Source: Nitrosomonadales bacterium (GTDB lineage: Bacteria; Pseudomonadota; Gammaproteobacteria; Burkholderiales; Gallionellaceae). Taken from it: a DNA stretch of 64,000 nt. The stretch spans positions 62,001 through 126,000 of the forward strand of contig JACOUM010000007.1 of NCBI GenBank assembly GCA_016177795.1. Direction: 5' to 3'. Under the pieces are notes generated by a model that saw only the letters and a program-made list of their open reading frames with translations, had not been told where the DNA came from and searched no databases. The position numbers and the translations under genes are program-made. This document shows positions 8,781 to 17,987 of the stretch, in pieces. How positions within the stretch are numbered: position 1 is the first letter of the stretch; every line of letters starts with the position of its first letter.

Positions 8781-9218
8781 TTAAGCCTTCAACAGGTTAA
8801 CGGGTTTCGGTTGCTGCGCCTCATGCGGATGAGCCGCACCGGCATACACCTTCATCTTGCGCAGCATTGCATAACCCAATGGGCCTTTCGGCAACATACC
8901 CTTGACCGCTTTTTCCAGCACACGGCTCGGATGACGCGCCTGCAGCTTGGCAAAATTGGTGGTGTACAGGCCACCCGGATAAGTGGTGTGGCGATGGTAC
9001 TGCTTGGCTTCAGCCTTGTTGCCGGTCACGCGCAGCTTGTCGGCATTGACCACGACGACGAAGTCGCCGGTATCCACGTGTGGCGTATAGATCGCCTTAT
9101 GCTTGCCACGCAAACGCGCAGCGATTTGGGCGGCCAAACGACCCAACACCTGATCTGCTGCGTCAACCAGAAGCCAATCGTGCTGGACTTCATGGGGCTT
9201 AGCGGAAAATGTTTTCAT
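8781..9218 (-). CDS. rplM: 50S ribosomal protein L13
   Basis: Early-assembling 23S rRNA-binding protein of 145 residues. The N-terminus [12 protein letters not shown], the LGRLAAQIA segment and [10 protein letters not shown] are diagnostic. Two in-frame ATGs exist (9224 and 9218). AGGA sits only 3 nt from the first but 9 nt from the second, and homologues begin MKTF, so 9218 is chosen. It is transcribed from the promoter at 9269-9298. Confidence 0.97.
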   Translation of the reverse strand: MKTFSAKPHEVQHDWLLVDAADQVLGRLAAQIAARLRGKHKAIYTPHVDTGDFVVVVNADKLRVTGNKAEAKQYHRHTTYPGGLYTTNFAKLQARHPSRVLEKAVKGMLPKGPLGYAMLRKMKVYAGAAHPHEAQQPKPVNLLKA

Positions 9219-9268
9219 AGCCATTATTCCTAAAAATTCAATAATTAAGTAAACCTCGAAGGGCGCGC

Positions 9269-9298
9269 ATTCTATTGCAGCTCAACCGGCGCTGTCAA
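9269..9298 (-). promoter_or_regulatory. Strong sigma-70 promoter of rplM-rpsI
   Basis: Reading leftward, TTGACA (9298-9293), an 18-nt spacer and TAGAAT (9274-9269) give a perfect -35 and a near-consensus -10. The leader to rplM is about 45 nt. A strong promoter is expected for ribosomal proteins. Confidence 0.75.
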
Positions 9299-9367
9299 AC
9301 GTTATTTGTAGCATAAATTGTCCTCAATATGAAAAACAAAGGCTCTGATTGGAGTGAAGTGGGCTGA

Positions 9368-10228
9368 TCAGTTTCGCCTCAGGTATACAGCCATGTCATG
9401 ACCCTTGTCCAATAATGCCGCAAAGGCATTCAGCAGTTCCCCAGCAATTTTTGCAATGCGATAAACAGGTTTGGCACAGTCACCTTTCTCGCAAAAACGC
9501 ACACCACGGGTGTGCACAGCCGCCACAGAAAATCCGCTCTGCTGTGCCAGCGACGCAATTGAACCAGGGTTGAAGAAGCTGACATGCCCGCCATGCTTGG
9601 CGATGTGCAAATATTCCCAGCGTGCGCCCAGCGCCGCCATGCTCCAGCTCGCGGCATTGCCCGTGCCGACCAGCAGGATGCCGCCCGGCCGCAGGATGCG
9701 CCGGCACTCCTTCAGCAGGTCCTGCGGATGCTGCAGATGCTCGATCACTTCAAACAGGGTGATGGCGTCGAATTGCCCGTCGGCATAGCCCGCCTCCTGC
9801 AACAGCCCCTGATGCACCTTCAGTCCCGCGGCCTGCGCCGTGGCGGCGGCCTTGGGAGCGGGCTCGACGCCTTCCGCGCGGAATCCCAGCTTGACCGCCG
9901 CATGCAGAAACGCCCCGCTGGAGCAGCCCACGTCGAGCAGGCGGATTTCGCCGGGAGGCTGGCCGAGCAATGCTGCGATCCGGTCGAGAAATTTTTTGCT
10001 GCGCCGCAAACGCCCGCCCTCCGAACCCGCCTTGGGCAAGGTGCCCTGCGGGTCGTCGAATTCCCGCATCGATTCCCAGTAGCGCGCCTCGCTGCACTGG
10101 CTGAGCAGCTGGCCGCATGCGCTGCAGCGCAACAGCGCGCCTTCCGGCAGGGCATAGCCGGTTATTTCCAGCGGCGCATCGCAGCCTACCGGGCAGACAT
10201 TCAAAAAACGTGGTTCAGGATTGCTCAT
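9368..10228 (-). CDS. Class I SAM-dependent methyltransferase with N-terminal zinc ribbon
   Basis: The 286-residue protein starts with four cysteines in C-x3-C and C-x2-C spacing (C12, C16, C35, C38), a likely structural zinc site. A Rossmann methyltransferase domain follows, with SAM motif I LLDVGCSSGAF at 97-107 and FEVIEHLQHPQ and LRPGGILLVGT as later motifs. It is the last gene of the leftward LPS block and overlaps the glycosyltransferase upstream by ATGA. A role methylating a glycan or its precursor is inferred from context; the substrate is unknown. Confidence 0.8.
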   Translation of the reverse strand: MSNPEPRFLNVCPVGCDAPLEITGYALPEGALLRCSACGQLLSQCSEARYWESMREFDDPQGTLPKAGSEGGRLRRSKKFLDRIAALLGQPPGEIRLLDVGCSSGAFLHAAVKLGFRAEGVEPAPKAAATAQAAGLKVHQGLLQEAGYADGQFDAITLFEVIEHLQHPQDLLKECRRILRPGGILLVGTGNAASWSMAALGARWEYLHIAKHGGHVSFFNPGSIASLAQQSGFSVAAVHTRGVRFCEKGDCAKPVYRIAKIAGELLNAFAALLDKGHDMAVYLRRN

Positions 10229-11274
10229 TTCAAATCGGCCTCGAAAATGTTGCGGTAAATTGTCTCATATTCGCGCGCCACCTCATTCCAGCCGCGCACA
10301 AATTGCGGCGGCGCATCGCCGCGGCGCAGTTGTTTTTCGATTTCATCCGCCCAGCGTTCGGCGGATGCGTCAAGCGGCACGACCGCGCCGGCATCCGGCG
10401 TCACCTGCGCGGCCGCTCCGCATACGTCGGAAACCACCACCGGCACGCGCGCGGCCATCGCCTCGCTGATGACCATGCCATACGGCTCCGCCTTGGCCGG
10501 ATGCAGCAGTACGTCGAATTCGGCGTAGCGGGATTGCTCGCTCCAGCCCAGCAGGCGATAGCCGCCCTGCCAGCCGGCGAACAGGTGCCGGATTTCCTCC
10601 GGCTGCGGTCCGGCCGCCCACAGTTCGAGTTCGGGGCGGGTGCGGCGCAGCCGTGCGACGATCTCGATGGCAAGCGGCAGCCCCTTGCGCTGCCATTCCT
10701 TGCCGACAAAACCGATTACCCCGCCGCTTGTTGGAACGGCGCGCCATGCACGCATCGTCCCGGGCTGCACGCCGGGCACAATTGGAACAGCCAGCTTGCC
10801 GGCCAACTGCGGATAGTAATGTGCCAGCTGCTTGCTGATCACCTGCGAGTTGGGAACGATGCAATGCGGCCTGGTCAATTCGCGCCGCTCCAGATACAAC
10901 TGCATCAGCACGCGAATCGACAGCAACCGCCAGAACGGTTTTTCAAACACACCGGCAAACGGCGGACCGTGAAAGGTCGTGACATGATGCACGCTGATGC
11001 GCTCGTGACTGTGGATCAGCCAGCCCGGATGCGGATGCCGTTTGAGCCAGCGCGCAACGCGCCAGCCGAAGCGCAACAGCGACAGCCAGCGCGGCCGCCA
11101 TGCAATCTGGCCCAACTCATGGACCGCAATGCCTTCGGGTTTCCCGGCCAGACAGACTTCGCACAACACCTCGACCTCGTGCCCCAAGCTGCGCAGCTCG
11201 CGCGTCAGCTCCCAGACATAACGTTCCATGCCGCCGACCGGGCCGTAGCGGCGCACCACATGCAATATTTTCAT
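10225..11274 (-). CDS. Glycosyltransferase family 4 (GT-B), LPS-type
   Basis: A retaining glycosyltransferase of 349 residues. The N-terminus MKILHVVRRYGPVGGMERY carries the acceptor-side glycine motif. The C-terminal half has GFVGKEWQRKGL and the nucleotide-sugar motif EPYGMVISEAMA (an EX7E-type signature). The start at 11274 overlaps the stop of the preceding GT2 gene (ATGA); a longer frame to 11526 is shadow inside that gene. The sugar added is not predictable. Core or O-antigen assembly is inferred from the neighbours. Confidence 0.87.
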   Translation of the reverse strand: MKILHVVRRYGPVGGMERYVWELTRELRSLGHEVEVLCEVCLAGKPEGIAVHELGQIAWRPRWLSLLRFGWRVARWLKRHPHPGWLIHSHERISVHHVTTFHGPPFAGVFEKPFWRLLSIRVLMQLYLERRELTRPHCIVPNSQVISKQLAHYYPQLAGKLAVPIVPGVQPGTMRAWRAVPTSGGVIGFVGKEWQRKGLPLAIEIVARLRRTRPELELWAAGPQPEEIRHLFAGWQGGYRLLGWSEQSRYAEFDVLLHPAKAEPYGMVISEAMAARVPVVVSDVCGAAAQVTPDAGAVVPLDASAERWADEIEKQLRRGDAPPQFVRGWNEVAREYETIYRNIFEADLK

Positions 11275-12086
11275 GAATATTGATCCACGCCCTTGACCGC
11301 ACGGATATGGGTCGCCCGCAACACCTCCTGAAGGCGTCGGCGGTTTTCCGCCAATTGCGAGCGGTCGTTTTCGCGGTGCCAGAGATGGAACACCGGCGCC
11401 GCAAAACGCGCCGACTTGTTGAAAATCCCGGCGCGCAGCAGGCGTATCACCAGGTCTGAATCTTCCAGCCCCCAGCCGGTATAGCTTTCGTCCAGACCGT
11501 TCACCCGCAGCAGGTCCTCGCGCCAAGCCGACAGGTTACAGGTCTTCGCTCCCTGCCAGCGCCGCGGCAACTGTTTGCGCAGCCAGCCCGGCACGGGCAG
11601 CCGCAACAAGGGCAGCAGGCGCTCAATCTGCCCGCGCCGGCGCGCCCGCAGCCAGTCGCGCATGATCCACCGGTGGATCGGCAGCTTGTCGCGCAAGACC
11701 TGGGCGCTGAACGCCTGCGTGAGCATCAGGCGGTTGCCGGACAGGAACCAGCCTCGCTCCGCGAGCCTGCGGTGGGCGGCGACAAAATCCGGCAGCGGCA
11801 CGCAGTCGCCATCGATGAAGACGATGTAGTCGGCCTGTGTCGCGGCCAGCGCGCGGTTGCGGATCGCGGCGGCGCGGAAACCCAGGTCTTCCTGCCATAC
11901 ATGCCGGATGGCGAATGGCGCACGCGCCGCGTAGCCGGCCACCCGTTCGGCGGTCTCCGGCGTCGAGCCATCGTCCGCGACGATCACCTCGAAATTCGCA
12001 TCGGCCTGCGCGAGGCAGCCCTCCAGCACGGCGGACAGCGCATCGGGGCGGTTGTAGGTGGTAACGATCAGGCTGATGCGCATCAT
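11271..12086 (-). CDS. Glycosyltransferase family 2 with galactosyltransferase-type C-terminus
   Basis: A GT-A inverting transferase of 271 residues. The N-terminus ISLIVTTYNRPDA and VADDGSTPETAE bind the nucleotide sugar, FIDGDCVPL is the DXD metal site, and GWGLEDSDLVIRLL matches the acceptor motif seen in galactosyltransferase C-terminal domains. Two adjacent ATGs (12086, 12083) are possible; 12086 overlaps the upstream stop as ATGA and is used. It is part of a tightly overlapping five-gene LPS run. Confidence 0.87.
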   Translation of the reverse strand: MMRISLIVTTYNRPDALSAVLEGCLAQADANFEVIVADDGSTPETAERVAGYAARAPFAIRHVWQEDLGFRAAAIRNRALAATQADYIVFIDGDCVPLPDFVAAHRRLAERGWFLSGNRLMLTQAFSAQVLRDKLPIHRWIMRDWLRARRRGQIERLLPLLRLPVPGWLRKQLPRRWQGAKTCNLSAWREDLLRVNGLDESYTGWGLEDSDLVIRLLRAGIFNKSARFAAPVFHLWHRENDRSQLAENRRRLQEVLRATHIRAVKGVDQYS

Positions 12087-12832
12087 TTTTTCCGGTTCAG
12101 CAGCATCAGCTTCAGGTAGCGGTAATACGTGCCTTCCGCGTTGGACACCGCCAGCATGAAGCCTTCGCGCCCGTCGAGGAAGCCGCCGCGCAGGACATAG
12201 GTGCGCAAAAAGCTCCACAGGCCGCGCAGCACCGCGCCGCCCAGCGAGGCGCTGCGCCCGCGCCGGTGCAGCATGGCCGCACCCGCCGACGAATATTGGT
12301 TCACTTTGTGCAGCACTTCTTCGAGATTGTCGAAAGCGTAGTGCAGCAACTCGCCGTCGAGCTCGCCGGTTTGCCCTTCCACCAGCAGGCGCTCATGCAC
12401 CAGGTCGTCGGAAAAGCGCGCCGCATCGCGCCTGAACAGCCGCACGATGCGGTCGGGATGCCAGCCGGAGTGGCGCATGAAGCGCCCGCAGTAGCTGGAC
12501 AGGCGCGAGAGGCGATAGGCCGCGCAGTCATCCTTGTCCTTGCGCAACACCGCTTCGATGGCGGCGCGCAGTTCGGGAGTGACGCGCTCGTCGGCATCGA
12601 TGGAGAACACCCACTCATGGGTTGCATAATCCAGGGCGCGGTTTTTCTGCGCGCCGAACCCCGGCCAGTCATGCACATAGACCCGCGCCGTGAATTCGCG
12701 CGCGATGGCGACGGTAGCGTCGCTGCTGCCGGAATCCACCACGATGATTTCGTCCGCCCATGCGACCGATTCGAGGCAGGTGCGGATATCCTCCGCTTCG
12801 TTCCTGGTGATGAGGATGACGGAAAGCTTCAT
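12083..12832 (-). CDS. Glycosyltransferase family 2, WaaE/KdtX-like (LPS core)
   Basis: The 249-residue protein has the N-terminus KLSVILITRNEAEDI, IIVVDSGSSDATV and the metal site FSIDADERV. The length, motif set and C-terminal YYRYLKLMLLNRKK resemble the WaaE/KdtX group, which adds glucose to the inner core in enterobacteria; the sugar here is not proven. Start ATG 12832 follows the O-antigen ligase stop by 2 nt. The frame extends to 13027 only by running through the ligase gene. Confidence 0.87.
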   Translation of the reverse strand: MKLSVILITRNEAEDIRTCLESVAWADEIIVVDSGSSDATVAIAREFTARVYVHDWPGFGAQKNRALDYATHEWVFSIDADERVTPELRAAIEAVLRKDKDDCAAYRLSRLSSYCGRFMRHSGWHPDRIVRLFRRDAARFSDDLVHERLLVEGQTGELDGELLHYAFDNLEEVLHKVNQYSSAGAAMLHRRGRSASLGGAVLRGLWSFLRTYVLRGGFLDGREGFMLAVSNAEGTYYRYLKLMLLNRKK

Positions 12833-12834
12833 CG

Positions 12835-14082
12835 TTAATGCGTCCCGCGTGCCGGCGCGGCCGATTTTAGCGCCGCAAACAGCAGGCCGCTCATCCAGAC
12901 GTAAAACCAGCCTTCCGCGTGGTCGATCAGGGTCGAGGAAACGGCACTGGCCATCATGATCGACAACAGCATGCCGCGCGCGAGCATCTGCTCGCGCATT
13001 GAGGGGAGTTGTGCCGCCACGCGCCATTGCACCGCAAACAATGCCAGCAGCAGAGCCAACCCTGCCAGTCCGAGCTGCGCAGCCACCATCAGGTACTCGT
13101 TGTGGGGATTGTGGGTGGCGACCCGGCCGGAACCGCTCACCTGCTCGGCATAGGCCTGCCGGAAACCGCCGGTTCCCGCACCGAGCAGCGGACGCTGCCG
13201 CACGATTTCCAGCGTGTTGCGGTAAAACTCCATGCGCAGGCCGACTGAGGAACTCATGGTTGCTGCCGCACTGGATTGCGCAGCGGCAAATTCATGATAT
13301 GCCAAGGCCGCGCGCTGATGCAGGGAACTGGAGGGCAGCGCATAGGCCAATGCGGCCAGCACCCCGATGGCAATCAGCGCGATGGCAAGCCCCCTCCAGC
13401 GCAGCCAGGCAACGCCTAGGTAAACCAGCAGCGCCAGCAGCACCAACTGCCCGGTGCGCCCTTGCACCATGAACAGCACATTGAAGGCGGCCAGCAATGC
13501 CAATGCCAGCCAGATGCCGCGCCGGCGCGGCATGGTGGCATAGCGCGCCTGAACCACGCAGACAAAGGCAATGAATGCCATGAACAGGTTGTGGGTGATA
13601 TGCATTTTGAAGATGAAGGGGTTGGCGGTGTCGCCCCTGATGACCCCCCATTGGGGCAGCAGACCCAGCCACAGCAGATAAGACAAGAGCATGGTAATCA
13701 ACATCGCACCTATAAATCCGTACCACGCGCGGCGGCGCGTGCCGGCATCCTGAAACACGATGATCAGCAGCGGAATAAACATCAGCCTGGCGGCCTTGCC
13801 CAAACCATCGAGCATATCCTCATGGTTGCCAATGCTGTAGGTGCAACCGATCAGATAAAAGAAAAACAGGGCGATTGCCAGCCACGCCACCGGATTGGCG
13901 CGAATGACACCCGACTTGCCCGAATAGCCTGCAGACAACAGCCACACCAGCAGGATAACCAGCGCCAATACGCTGTCCAGCGCCACCGATATCGGAATCG
14001 AAAACCCCAAGGCGACTGCCGCCCAGCGGGCGGTTTTCTCAGCCCCGCGGCTTACCGCGCCATAAGCGATGGAACCCGTCAC
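12835..14082 (-). CDS. O-antigen ligase family protein (Wzy_C, WaaL-like)
   Basis: A polytopic inner-membrane protein of 415 residues with about ten to twelve hydrophobic helices and a large periplasmic loop at about 240-320. The loop contains LLGAGTGGF and THNPHNEYL, the histidine motif typical of ligases that join polymerised O-antigen to lipid A-core. The same fold also covers O-antigen polymerases (Wzy), which I cannot exclude. It overlaps the methyltransferase upstream by ATGA. Confidence 0.82.
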   Translation of the reverse strand: MTGSIAYGAVSRGAEKTARWAAVALGFSIPISVALDSVLALVILLVWLLSAGYSGKSGVIRANPVAWLAIALFFFYLIGCTYSIGNHEDMLDGLGKAARLMFIPLLIIVFQDAGTRRRAWYGFIGAMLITMLLSYLLWLGLLPQWGVIRGDTANPFIFKMHITHNLFMAFIAFVCVVQARYATMPRRRGIWLALALLAAFNVLFMVQGRTGQLVLLALLVYLGVAWLRWRGLAIALIAIGVLAALAYALPSSSLHQRAALAYHEFAAAQSSAAATMSSSVGLRMEFYRNTLEIVRQRPLLGAGTGGFRQAYAEQVSGSGRVATHNPHNEYLMVAAQLGLAGLALLLALFAVQWRVAAQLPSMREQMLARGMLLSIMMASAVSSTLIDHAEGWFYVWMSGLLFAALKSAAPARGTH

Positions 14083-14870
14083 TTCTCGGCGAATGCAATG
14101 AGGAATTTGCGCAGCGAAGGCACCGCATCGCGCAGCATCGTCCCCACGGACAGGAAGCGGCGTGCGCCCTCGCGGTAACGGCGCCCCTTCAGGAATGACA
14201 CCTGGATATTCCTGAACCCGGCCGCCTCGAACAGCAGGCGCAGCTCTGCGGCGGTAAACTCGCGGTTGTGCCGCACCGGGTAAAACGACATGCCCTTGTA
14301 CAGGATCGGTTCGGCGCGCAGGAAATGGGTTTCATAATCGTTGGTGATATGCTTGCCGCGCAGCATGCGGCTGCGGTTGCGGAAGCTCACTGCGTTGGGC
14401 ACGTCCACCTCGGCGATGCCGCCCGGGCGCAGCACCCGCCTGATCTCCCGCATCAGCGGCAAATGCGAATGGGTGAAATGCTCCAGCACCTGGCAACAGG
14501 TCACCGCATCGAAGGTGTCGTCGGCGAAGGGCAGCGGATCCACTTCCGCGTTGCTGACCTGGAAATGGACAGGCCGGTTGCGGTATATCTCCGGATAGCG
14601 TTGCGTCTGGTCGGTAAAATCCACGCCGTAGCACTCGTGTCCCAGCTCGTCGAGGACGGCCAGCAGCAAGCCGTGGCCGGCGCCCACGTCCAGCACCCTG
14701 CGGCAGCCGCGCAACCGGAAGGCGATGTCGGCAAAGCGGTCGACGCAGCCGGTGAATACCTCATCCTGGACCGGGTTCGCCAAGTCATACAGCTTGCCTT
14801 CCTGGCGCAAGGCCAGCATACGTTGAAAGATTTCGCGCCTCGTAAGGGAATGCACCATGCCAGTCATCAT
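14079..14870 (-). CDS. Class I SAM-dependent methyltransferase (LPS block)
   Basis: The 263-residue protein has motif I VLDVGAGHGLLLAVL at about 60-74, FDAVTCCQVLEHF for motif IV, and LRPGGIAEVDVPN after it. This is the UbiE/Methyltransf_11 pattern common in polysaccharide loci. It is the first gene of the overlapping leftward run to 9368. The 127-bp gap before it (14871-14997) carries a run of ten A residues near 14910 but no clear promoter or terminator. Confidence 0.82.
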   Translation of the reverse strand: MMTGMVHSLTRREIFQRMLALRQEGKLYDLANPVQDEVFTGCVDRFADIAFRLRGCRRVLDVGAGHGLLLAVLDELGHECYGVDFTDQTQRYPEIYRNRPVHFQVSNAEVDPLPFADDTFDAVTCCQVLEHFTHSHLPLMREIRRVLRPGGIAEVDVPNAVSFRNRSRMLRGKHITNDYETHFLRAEPILYKGMSFYPVRHNREFTAAELRLLFEAAGFRNIQVSFLKGRRYREGARRFLSVGTMLRDAVPSLRKFLIAFAEK

Positions 14871-14997
14871 GCTCGCTATTTAACAATATTTCCCATAGGG
14901 TATTTTCAAAAAAAAAACAGACCAATAAACACGTTCCCGCATTCATCGTCAGTGTATCCGAACAGATGCATCAAGTCACCGCGCGAAGTTCACCAAT

Positions 14998-16854
14998 TCA
15001 CGGCGGGTTGCCTTGTTGCGAATTCGGCTGATACTCCGGCACCCAATCCCGCAGCGCAGCGCGCACCTGTTCATCGGGCATGGCCGTGGCAGAAGTCCAC
15101 TCCAGCAATTTTTCCAGCCATGCCAAATCGGCCTGCCGCGCCTGCGCAATGCGCAGCTTGGGATGCGGTGTCGGCAGAGTGTGCTCGCTGTCCGCCAACA
15201 GTTCCTCGTAGAGCTTCTCGCCGGGGCGCAGGCCGGTGAATTCGATCCTGACCTCTTCTTCGCTAAAGCCGGACAGGCGGATCAGGTCTTTCGCCAGATC
15301 GGCGATTTTCACCGGCTCTCCCATGTCCAGCACGAAGATCTCGCCGCCCTGCCCCATCAACCCTGCCTGCAGCACCAGTTGCGCCGCCTCGGGTATGGAC
15401 ATGAAATAGCGGGTGATCTCGGGATGAGTGACGGTGACCGGCCCGCCGCGCGCGATCTGTTCGCGGAACTTCGGGATCACGCTGCCGGTGCTGCCCAGCA
15501 CATTGCCGAAGCGCACCATCACGAAGCGCGTATCGCCGGAAGGCTGCAGGGCCTGGCACACCATTTCCGCAAGCCGCTTGGAAGCGCCCATCACGTTGGT
15601 CGGGTTGACCGCCTTGTCGGTGGAGATCATCACGAACTTGCCGACGCCGTGTTGCTGCGCCGCGCGTGCCACCGTCCAGGTGCCCAGCACGTTATTGCGG
15701 ATCGCCTGCCAGGCATTGTGCTGCTCCATCAATGGCACATGCTTGTAGGCCGCCGCATGAAACAGCACTTCGGGGCGATGCTCGCGCATGGCCTCGTCGA
15801 CCCGTGCCGCATCGCGCACGTCGCCGACCAGGCACACGAAGTCGAGCGCCGGAAACGCCTGCTTCAGTTCCTGCTCGATGGTGTACAGCGCGAATTCGCC
15901 CTGCTCGAACAGCACCAGCCGGGCCGGCGCAAAGCGCGCAACCTGGCGGCACAGCTCCGAACCGATTGAACCGCCCGCACCGGTCACCATGATCACCTTT
16001 TCCGTCAGCAGGCCGTGCAGCCCGGCATCGTCCAGCACTACCGGATCGCGCCCGAGCAGATCGTCCAGCTCGATGGCGCGCAATTGTGACACTGCCACCT
16101 TGCCGCTCATCAGGTCATCGAACGATGGCACGGTAAGCGCCTTGACTTTTGCGGCGTTGCACAACTGGATCGCACGCTTGCGCTGCTGGTGTGAGCTGGA
16201 CGGCATCGCGATGATGACTTGCGACACACTTAGCCGCTTGGCCCATTCTTTCAGGCCATCCAACCCGCCCAGCACGCGGATGCCGTTCAGCGTGCGCCCG
16301 TGGCGTTCGGTGTTGTCGTCGAGAAATCCGACCAGCCGCCAATCGCTGCTCCTCGACAGTTCCTTGGCCAGGCTCGCCGCCGCATCGCCGGCGCCGAGCA
16401 CCAATACCGGTTCGCCGTGCAGCTTGATTGCGCCGTACAGCCCCTGCTCTTTCCACATGCGATAGACGAAGCGGCTGCCGCCCATCAGCAGAATCAACAG
16501 CAACGGATTGATCACCAGCACCGAACGCGGGATGACCAGTCCGAGGCGCAACATCCAGAACAGTAGCGGGATCGCCGCCGCAGACAACAGAACCGCCAGG
16601 AAAATACGGCGCAGATCAGCCGTGCTGGCGTAACGCCAGATGCCGCGGTACAGACCAAACTGCCAGAAGATCGCCATTTGCAGCGGCACAACCCAGATTA
16701 GGGTCAACTCCAGCTCGGCGGCAAAATTCGCCGGGAGGTCAAAATTGAAGCGCAACAAGTAAGCGAGCGTCCACGCCACGCCAGCGGCGACGAAATCGTG
16801 CAGCATGGCCAAGGCCATACGCAAATTGTTCGCAGTCTTGTTGATTAATTTCAT
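14998..16854 (-). CDS. Membrane nucleoside-diphosphate-sugar 4,6-dehydratase (WbpM/CapD/FlaA1 type)
   Basis: The 618-residue protein has four or five N-terminal membrane helices (about 12-130), a first Rossmann region (VLVLGAGDAAASLA), and a C-terminal SDR dehydratase domain with VTGAGGSIGSELCRQ, AAYKHVPLME and STDKAVNPTNVMGASKR. In the catalytic site Met replaces the usual SDR Tyr (M-x3-K), as in FlaA1/WbpM enzymes that make UDP-4-keto-6-deoxy-hexosamines. It likely supplies a QuiNAc/FucNAc-type precursor to the next gene's transferase. Product identity is inference. Confidence 0.9.
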   Translation of the reverse strand: MKLINKTANNLRMALAMLHDFVAAGVAWTLAYLLRFNFDLPANFAAELELTLIWVVPLQMAIFWQFGLYRGIWRYASTADLRRIFLAVLLSAAAIPLLFWMLRLGLVIPRSVLVINPLLLILLMGGSRFVYRMWKEQGLYGAIKLHGEPVLVLGAGDAAASLAKELSRSSDWRLVGFLDDNTERHGRTLNGIRVLGGLDGLKEWAKRLSVSQVIIAMPSSSHQQRKRAIQLCNAAKVKALTVPSFDDLMSGKVAVSQLRAIELDDLLGRDPVVLDDAGLHGLLTEKVIMVTGAGGSIGSELCRQVARFAPARLVLFEQGEFALYTIEQELKQAFPALDFVCLVGDVRDAARVDEAMREHRPEVLFHAAAYKHVPLMEQHNAWQAIRNNVLGTWTVARAAQQHGVGKFVMISTDKAVNPTNVMGASKRLAEMVCQALQPSGDTRFVMVRFGNVLGSTGSVIPKFREQIARGGPVTVTHPEITRYFMSIPEAAQLVLQAGLMGQGGEIFVLDMGEPVKIADLAKDLIRLSGFSEEEVRIEFTGLRPGEKLYEELLADSEHTLPTPHPKLRIAQARQADLAWLEKLLEWTSATAMPDEQVRAALRDWVPEYQPNSQQGNPP

Positions 16855-16899
16855 CAGAACTCAGGTTGTTAAATTAAATATTCCGGCAGTTGATATTTA

Positions 16900-17877
16900 T
16901 CATGCCCGGACGGCCACATGATCTGCCCAACGCTTATCCAGCCAGCACATCAGCGCGGTATAAATCACGATCCAGGCCAAGGCAATGAACGGCAGCCTGT
17001 TTTCCTGCTGCAACGCCCACAGCGCGCTAAGCGCGGCACACGCCATTAAGGCATACTCGGCCAGCGCCACGTTGCGATGCCCCCAACCCAGTTGTATCGC
17101 GCGCTGATAATAGTGCTCGCGGTGCGCTTCGGTGATTTTTGCGCCGCGCAGCGTGCGCTTCACCAGCGTGACACTGGCATCGGCGATGAAGGGCGAAAAC
17201 ACCAGCAACGGGAACCATGCTGCCCAGCAACCTTGCTGCCAGCCCCACAGCCCCATCGCGGCGGCAAGGAAACCGAGCGGGATGGAACCCGCGTCACCCA
17301 TGAACACCCTAGCCGGAGGGAAGTTATGGTAAAGGAACCCCAGCGCCGCCGCAGCGATGGCGAAGTTCAACATCGCCAGCATATCGTCTTGCGCAATCAG
17401 TGCCGCAGCGCCGTAGCAAGCAAACCCGAACAGTGCCATGCCACCCGCCAGTCCGTCCGAGCCATCCATGAAGTTATAGAGATTGGTCATCCACATTGTG
17501 AACAGTAGCACGAGCACGACAGCCCAGACACCGTGCTCCGTAAACAGCCCGGAGCCGGCGACCAGCAGTACGGCAGCGACAAGATGCGCCAGCAAGCGCC
17601 GGCGCACGGTTAAACCACGCATGTCATCGAGCAGGGAAACGCCGAACAGGATCAGCATCGGCAGCAGCACCCACCAGATCCGCGCGCCCGGCATCAATAT
17701 CCAGCCGGATAATATTCCCGCCATCAGCCCCACCCCGCCGATGCGCGGGGTGGGCGCAGAATGCAACGAGCGGTCGTTGGGAATGTCCTGGATTTTCTTG
17801 CCGAACTTGCTGGACAGGATGGCGGCGATCAACGACAGCGTAACTAAAGCAGCGGTGATGGGAGCGTAATAAATCAT
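16900..17877 (-). CDS. Undecaprenyl-phosphate glycosyltransferase family 4 (WecA/WbpL/MraY-like)
   Basis: A polytopic 325-residue transferase that moves a sugar-1-phosphate onto undecaprenyl phosphate, starting O-antigen units. Conserved cytoplasmic loops are visible: LHSAPTPRIGGVG, the aspartate motif NLYNFMDGSDGLAGG, FMGDAGSIPLG, and HREHYYQRA with the family histidines. The length and the partner dehydratase at 14998-16854 point to a WbpL-like enzyme using a 6-deoxy-N-acetylhexosamine. MraY is excluded by context (no mur genes). Confidence 0.9.
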   Translation of the reverse strand: MIYYAPITAALVTLSLIAAILSSKFGKKIQDIPNDRSLHSAPTPRIGGVGLMAGILSGWILMPGARIWWVLLPMLILFGVSLLDDMRGLTVRRRLLAHLVAAVLLVAGSGLFTEHGVWAVVLVLLFTMWMTNLYNFMDGSDGLAGGMALFGFACYGAAALIAQDDMLAMLNFAIAAAALGFLYHNFPPARVFMGDAGSIPLGFLAAAMGLWGWQQGCWAAWFPLLVFSPFIADASVTLVKRTLRGAKITEAHREHYYQRAIQLGWGHRNVALAEYALMACAALSALWALQQENRLPFIALAWIVIYTALMCWLDKRWADHVAVRA

Positions 17878-17987
17878 GTGGCCGGTATAGGGCGGGGCCC
17901 TGTTGGAATCGCGGCGGATTTTACCATTGCCACTGGATAAACAGTCTTATGAATGGTCCGGTACTGGAAGTACCCCAGCGGATTTAC

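Noticed and set aside
14905-14920. Run of ten A residues as a terminator T tract on the minus strand
   Set aside because: No GC-rich stem precedes it on the reverse strand.
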